The notes under the pieces are model-generated. The model made no database searches. It was not told where the DNA came from and worked only from the letters and a program-made list of their open reading frames with translations. Shown here piece by piece: positions 6,799 to 9,469 of a stretch of DNA of 9,469 nt. Source of the DNA: Bacteroidota bacterium (GTDB lineage: Bacteria > Bacteroidota > Ignavibacteria > SZUA-365); the NCBI GenBank assembly GCA_018224415.1, contig JAGTUZ010000316.1:1-9469 (forward strand), given 5' to 3'. The stretch's first letter is position 1; each line of letters begins with the position of its first letter. The translations under genes were made by a program, and so were the position numbers.

Positions 6799-7661
6799 GC
6801 CGTCACTCCGGAGAGGTCATGGGCGGTGAGGAAGCGGTAGTTCTTGACATAATACAGGAGATGGTCCTTGACGAAAAAAGAGTCCACGCCCGGAGCCTGC
6901 GCGTTGTCGACGATGGTGTCGCGGTACAGCGGTGTGCCGCTGGCGGTGTCGATGACACTGAAACGCTGGTGGACCCTTCCGCGGGCGGCGGGCAGGGCTT
7001 CATGCCAGGCCATCGCGAGCACGCCGTTTTCCTGCCAGACGTCGAGTGTGCCCGTGACCTGATCGGGAGGCGCCTCGGCGTGGACGCGATCACGCAGCGT
7101 TTCGAATTCCGGATGGCGTTCGTCGAAGGGTTCGGGATAGCGATAGCCGGCGAACGCGCGTTCGTTGAGCATCGCGCGCATCGCGGTGACCTGTTCGTTT
7201 TGCTGGCCGAGTTCCTCGACCACGCTGCCGTCCTCATTCGAAAGCCGGAGCACAAACATGCCGTTGAAGCGTTCCTGCGCGGCGTAGACGCTGCCGTCGA
7301 ACGCGAAGAGAAAGGACAGTTCCTCGTTGCGCCAGAGTTCCTTTCCGCTGTCCAGGTCGTGGGCGAAGATGCCGAGATGCTGTGGCATGTCGGGTTTCCG
7401 GAAGCCGTGCAGGTAGAAACGTCCGTCGGCCACGTCCTCGATACCGATCCACCACGGATCGCCCGGACGCAGGTCGTTCCAGAGCACCGCGCCATCTTCC
7501 TCGCGCGCGCAGAAAAACCAGGACTGCTTTTCCTCGAGGTTTCGCGCCTCGCCGAGAATGCGTCCGTCCCCGGAAAACAGCACGCGCCAGAGCGTGGCAC
7601 CGGCGTCGAGCTGCCAGACGGGCGGCCAGGGAAAGGATGTGGAACGGCGGAAGAGCTTCAT
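6795..7661 (-). CDS. Propeller-like protein, possible DUF4905 family
   Basis: I do not recognise a function. From the ATG at 7661 the protein is 288 aa, with no signal peptide or membrane segment, so probably cytoplasmic. It contains several spaced segments of the form D-x-(S/D)-G followed by a hydrophobic or Trp residue: EEDGAVLWND, DLDSGKELWRNE, NEDGSVVEELG, DTASGTPLYRD. These resemble the blade ends of PQQ-type or WD-like beta-propellers. Aromatic content is high. The overall look fits the uncharacterised DUF4905 family, which I recall mainly from Bacteroidota/Chlorobiota; that is memory-based, not searched. A TTG at 7688 would add nine residues but lacks a ribosome binding site. Its stop overlaps the yjbQ start, so it probably heads the operon with yjbQ and kdsD, transcribed from the divergent region 7689-7761. 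Confidence 0.75.
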   Translation of the reverse strand: MKLFRRSTSFPWPPVWQLDAGATLWRVLFSGDGRILGEARNLEEKQSWFFCAREEDGAVLWNDLRPGDPWWIGIEDVADGRFYLHGFRKPDMPQHLGIFAHDLDSGKELWRNEELSFLFAFDGSVYAAQERFNGMFVLRLSNEDGSVVEELGQQNEQVTAMRAMLNERAFAGYRYPEPFDERHPEFETLRDRVHAEAPPDQVTGTLDVWQENGVLAMAWHEALPAARGRVHQRFSVIDTASGTPLYRDTIVDNAQAPGVDSFFVKDHLLYYVKNYRFLTAHDLSGVTA

Positions 7662-7688
7662 GGGGTCACCGGGTCTTTCGGTCGGCAA

Positions 7689-7761
7689 AGGACGAGCATG
7701 GGAACGGGAAAAGCCGTAATTTACATATTATTCGCCCAAGAAGCACTTCCCTGGAGATCCC
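7689..7761. promoter_or_regulatory. Divergent intergenic promoter region
   Basis: The gap between the divergent propeller-like gene (minus) and small membrane protein gene (plus) contains an AT-rich island at 7717-7734 (TAATTTACATATTATTCG) within otherwise GC-rich DNA. TATTAT (7726-7731, plus) and TAATAT or TATGTA (minus) could serve as -10 boxes. No convincing upstream box or exact TAnnTTTG was found. The location, flanked by two genes reading outwards, is the main support. Confidence 0.4.
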
Positions 7762-8115
7762 GTGTCCGTCCCGGCCGAACGCAGATATCGCAACACCGTC
7801 GGCAGCATTGTCAGCTGGGCGCTTTTCCGTCTGGCCATTGTCATCGGCGTGTCGCTGGTCGTGGTCGAGTACGTCGGCTGGATCGACTATTCGACCTGGG
7901 CCATCATCACGCTGATCATGATCTACGCCGGCGTCATCCATCCCATGCAGGTGCAGTACCGCATCTACAACGAGGAAACGCGCACGGTCATGGAGGGCAC
8001 GCTGTGTTCCACCTGTAAGTATTTCGAACCGACGGGCGTGCTCTGCTCCCGCCTCGACGAGCATGTCAGCGAGGATACCATCCCCTGCGAGGGGGAACTC
8101 TGGGAACCCAAGTAG
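7762..8115 (+). CDS. Small membrane protein with C-terminal four-cysteine motif
   Basis: A 117-residue protein I cannot assign to a named family. It starts with GTG at 7762, supported by GGAG five bases upstream (7753-7756). Two hydrophobic helices are evident, about residues 19-38 (LFRLAIVIGVSLVVV) and 44-60 (STWAIITLIMIYAGVI), separated by a very short turn. A soluble domain of about 55 residues follows, containing Cys82, Cys85, Cys95 and Cys109 (CSTCKYFEP, then CSRLDEH, then CEGELWEP). The CxxC-x9-C-x13-C spacing could bind zinc or an iron-sulfur cluster; no histidine lies in the first half of the motif. The gene stands alone, divergent from the kdsD operon, and is followed by a hairpin, a heptad array and an insertion sequence. 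Composition matches its neighbours, so it is likely a resident gene. Function unknown. Confidence 0.85.
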   Translation: MSVPAERRYRNTVGSIVSWALFRLAIVIGVSLVVVEYVGWIDYSTWAIITLIMIYAGVIHPMQVQYRIYNEETRTVMEGTLCSTCKYFEPTGVLCSRLDEHVSEDTIPCEGELWEPK

Positions 8116-8139
8116 CGCCGCTCGCTTCGCTCGCGGCGC
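8115..8139. terminator. GC hairpin at the end of the small membrane protein gene
   Basis: GCGCCGC (8115-8121) and GCGGCGC (8133-8139) are a perfect 7-bp inverted repeat with an 11-base loop (TCGCTTCGCTC), starting at the last base of the stop codon. It could fold in RNA and mark the transcript end, but no T-tract follows. The loop is itself a short CGCT-rich direct repeat, so a dispersed repeat is an alternative. Confidence 0.4.
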
Positions 8140-8140
8140 G

Positions 8141-8175
8141 CGGTACGCGGTACGCAATACGCGGTACGCAATACG
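8141..8175. repeat. Heptad tandem array (CRRTACG x5)
   Basis: Five contiguous 7-bp units occur in just two forms, CGGTACG and CAATACG, in the order GG, GG, AA, GG, AA at the variable pair. The preceding seven bases (CGGCGCG) match a unit at 5 of 7 positions. The array ends at 8175, directly against the probable outer end of the insertion sequence, so it may have been longer before insertion. It shares period 7 and a two-variant, transition-only design with the TGTCATY array but not its sequence. Confidence 0.9.
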
Positions 8176-8181
8176 GGTTGA

Positions 8182-8210
8182 TGGCAAAATGAAAGTGCAC
8201 AACTCTACAG
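8182..8210. repeat. Left terminal inverted repeat of the insertion sequence
   Basis: This 29-base sequence runs from TGGCAAAATGAAAG to ACTCTACAG. It matches the reverse complement of 9436-9463 except for a one-base indel near the inner end (ACTCTACAG versus ACCTACAG, the right copy being one base shorter). The transposase stop codon (8205-8207) lies inside this repeat, so the gene uses the full length of the element. Confidence 0.93.
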
Positions 8211-9422
8211 CTCGAATTTCTTCCCGTTGATCGGGAAAGTTTGTTGGTGGATGGCAGTGAGTTGTTGCTCGTTTTCGAAGTGGACGGTCAGTCGTTGTGT
8301 CTCCAGATCCCACTCTGCCAGCACAAAATACTTCACGTAGGCGAGTGGCAGATGGATGAGTTCATGTTGGACATCAATCATTCCGAACCCCGGCTTTTCC
8401 GGAGATTCATGCACCTGTCGCAGAAAATAGATTCGAGGGGTAAAGTGTCCGGGACGGCTGCGTGTGCGCGGTTCGTAGCCGTGATAGCGGATCAGCGCTG
8501 CATTGAACCAGCCGAGCTGGGTATCGATATCCTCGAGACTGCTGAATCGCCGCGCGTTCCAGAACTTGCGAGCGAACACCGAGTTGCTGCCCTCCACCGA
8601 CGCTTGCGAGAACGGTTTCCGTGGGACCGAATAGATCGGGACGATACCGCGGGCCAGAAAAAACCGTGCGACCTGCGAGATGGTCCGTTTGCCCGAGGTG
8701 CTCCCGATCAGGGGGGCGGCATTATCGAACTTGATGAAATCCGGTTCCTCGTACTCGCTGAAGAACCACGAACTCCATTCGATCATTGCTTGCCCCGTTT
8801 CGGCCTCAACACGCTTGTATGCCCGGATTTTCGGGTTCATCTTCGCCGAGAAGCTCACAAAGCACAATGGAGCACTCCGTCCTGTCAGGAACTTGCGGCC
8901 GATATAATCCGCCTCGATCACTCGCCCACCCATCCCGTGATACAACGTATGCTCGGGATAGTGAAGGTAGGCTGCGGCGCCTTTGCCTCGACCTTTCTTT
9001 CTGCTCGTGCTCAAGTGCAACTCCTTGAGCATGATCCCGATGGTACGGACCGGTGGCGGGGGATCGGTGAAGCGAACAGACCATTCACGCGCGATCGCGC
9101 TCGCACCGGTGAAGAAGTCCTTCGGGTTCGAGCTCAACTCGTGGTGGATCAGACTGATCCGTTCCAGGGTTTCGCTGCTGTGCGACCGCATCACGCCTTT
9201 ACGCCAGCCACGTCCATCCGCCGAACAGTCTTGATCGGCAGCCTGGGTCCAACGCAAGACCGTATGACTACTGACACCGAAGTATTCCCGGATCTGCGAA
9301 CGTGTCCAGTGCTTGCCGAAGAAGGCGTCATTGATTCGTTGACGAAGCTGTTGATGTTTTTTTTCGTAGCCATGGGCTTCTCTCGCATTGCTCGATGGCG
9401 GCAGTTTCTCTCTTTTTTGCAT
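8205..9422 (-). CDS. DDE (integrase-core) transposase
   Basis: From the ATG at 9422 the protein is 405 aa; a TTG three codons upstream (9431) would give 408. A helix-turn-helix near residues 40-60 (WTRSQIREYFGVSSHTVLRWT) should bind the terminal repeats, and a second helical segment (about 124-139, VRTIGIMLKELHLS) resembles a winged helix. The integrase-fold core carries the catalytic triad: Asp172 (EADYIG), Asp233 (FIKFDNAAP) and Glu277 (QASVEGSN). The Asp-to-Glu interval is 43 residues, longer than the common 35, with the extra length around GSTSGKRTIS. A C-terminal beta-rich segment (YVKYFVLAEWDLETQRLTVHFE) resembles the small domain after the core in Mu-like and IS481-like enzymes. No frameshift, internal stop or missing catalytic residue was found, so it is probably functional. 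No good ribosome binding site precedes either start, as is common for tightly limited transposases. An equally long antisense frame is a shadow. Confidence 0.9.
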   Translation of the reverse strand: MQKREKLPPSSNAREAHGYEKKHQQLRQRINDAFFGKHWTRSQIREYFGVSSHTVLRWTQAADQDCSADGRGWRKGVMRSHSSETLERISLIHHELSSNPKDFFTGASAIAREWSVRFTDPPPPVRTIGIMLKELHLSTSRKKGRGKGAAAYLHYPEHTLYHGMGGRVIEADYIGRKFLTGRSAPLCFVSFSAKMNPKIRAYKRVEAETGQAMIEWSSWFFSEYEEPDFIKFDNAAPLIGSTSGKRTISQVARFFLARGIVPIYSVPRKPFSQASVEGSNSVFARKFWNARRFSSLEDIDTQLGWFNAALIRYHGYEPRTRSRPGHFTPRIYFLRQVHESPEKPGFGMIDVQHELIHLPLAYVKYFVLAEWDLETQRLTVHFENEQQLTAIHQQTFPINGKKFEL

Positions 9423-9435
9423 GAAAGACAACCCG

Positions 9436-9463
9436 CTGTAGGTTGTGCACTTTCATTTTGCCA
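9436..9463. repeat. Right terminal inverted repeat of the insertion sequence
   Basis: This 28-base sequence begins CTGTAGGTTGTGCAC and ends TTTTGCCA; it is the inverted partner of 8182-8210. It lies 13 bp upstream of the transposase ATG, so the promoter of the gene probably lies within or just outside this repeat. The last six bases of the window (ATAACC) partly continue the symmetry (GGTT). Confidence 0.93.
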
Positions 9464-9469
9464 ATAACC

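Larger units (their letters stand above)
8176..9469. mobile_element. Insertion sequence with DDE transposase, apparently intact
   Basis: One element of about 1.29 kb carries a single minus-strand transposase gene between near-perfect terminal inverted repeats (8182-8210 and 9436-9463). Outside these, GGTTGA on the left and GGTTAT (reverse complement) on the right share GGTT, so the true termini may be at 8176 and 9469 or slightly beyond the window; the conservative limits are 8182-9463. No target-site duplication can be judged because the right flank is cut off. The reading frame is full length, which suggests recent or still active insertion. The rve-type DDE core fits the broad IS481/ISNCY-like group, but I cannot name the family with certainty. 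Confidence 0.9.

Noticed and set aside
6819..8018. 399-codon plus-strand frame over the propeller-like and small membrane protein genes
   Set aside because: It runs antisense to one supported gene and out of frame through another; no domain or initiation signal supports it.
8241..9467. 408-codon plus-strand frame spanning the insertion sequence, as long as the transposase frame
   Set aside because: The minus-strand frame has a helix-turn-helix and DDE motif; the plus frame has no recognisable domain and fits a codon-bias shadow. Equal length appears coincidental.

Overview
The window is GC-rich and densely coded. It reads as a chromosomal segment from a Gram-negative bacterium, probably of the Bacteroidota/Chlorobiota (FCB) group. 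Three things point there. A KdsD-type arabinose-5-phosphate isomerase implies Kdo-containing lipopolysaccharide. The promoter in front of the septum-initiator gene matches the Bacteroidota -7 consensus TAnnTTTG exactly (TATGTTTG). One gene resembles a family (DUF4905) that I recall mainly from that group. The assignment is inference, not proof.

Layout, left to right. (1) 1-1901, plus strand: polyphosphate kinase 1, missing its N-terminus at the window edge. (2) 1902-1992: convergent gap with a strong GC hairpin and a short GCAGAAG heptad duplication. (3) 3290-1993, minus strand: FtsB/DivIC-like protein, then a ROK-family sugar kinase, overlapping by ATGA and led by a probable leaderless promoter. 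(4) 5198-3354, minus: bifunctional homocysteine S-methyltransferase/methylenetetrahydrofolate reductase. (5) 5239-5357: 17 perfect tandem copies of the 7-mer TGTCATY, between the kdsD stop and the folate gene start. (6) 7661-5363, minus: an apparent operon of a DUF4905-like propeller protein, a YjbQ/UPF0047 enzyme (ATGA overlap) and KdsD. (7) 7762-8115, plus: a small two-helix membrane protein with four cysteines, divergent from the operon. (8) 8115-8175: a GC hairpin, then five copies of a second 7-mer, CRRTACG. (9) 8176-9469: an apparently intact insertion sequence with near-perfect ~29-bp terminal inverted repeats and one full-length DDE transposase, abutting the second heptad array and reaching the window edge.

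Most genes are core metabolism and envelope functions: polyphosphate, sugar phosphorylation, cell division, one-carbon/methionine metabolism and Kdo precursor synthesis. I see no defence system, CRISPR array, tRNA, rRNA or dedicated accessory system. The least explained signals are the heptad arrays: two clear ones and one remnant, unrelated in sequence, all of period 7 and intergenic. The two clear arrays each use exactly two unit variants. The larger lies in the 5' leader of the folate gene, where its minus-strand copy carries an ATGA in every unit. The smaller lies at the junction with the insertion sequence.
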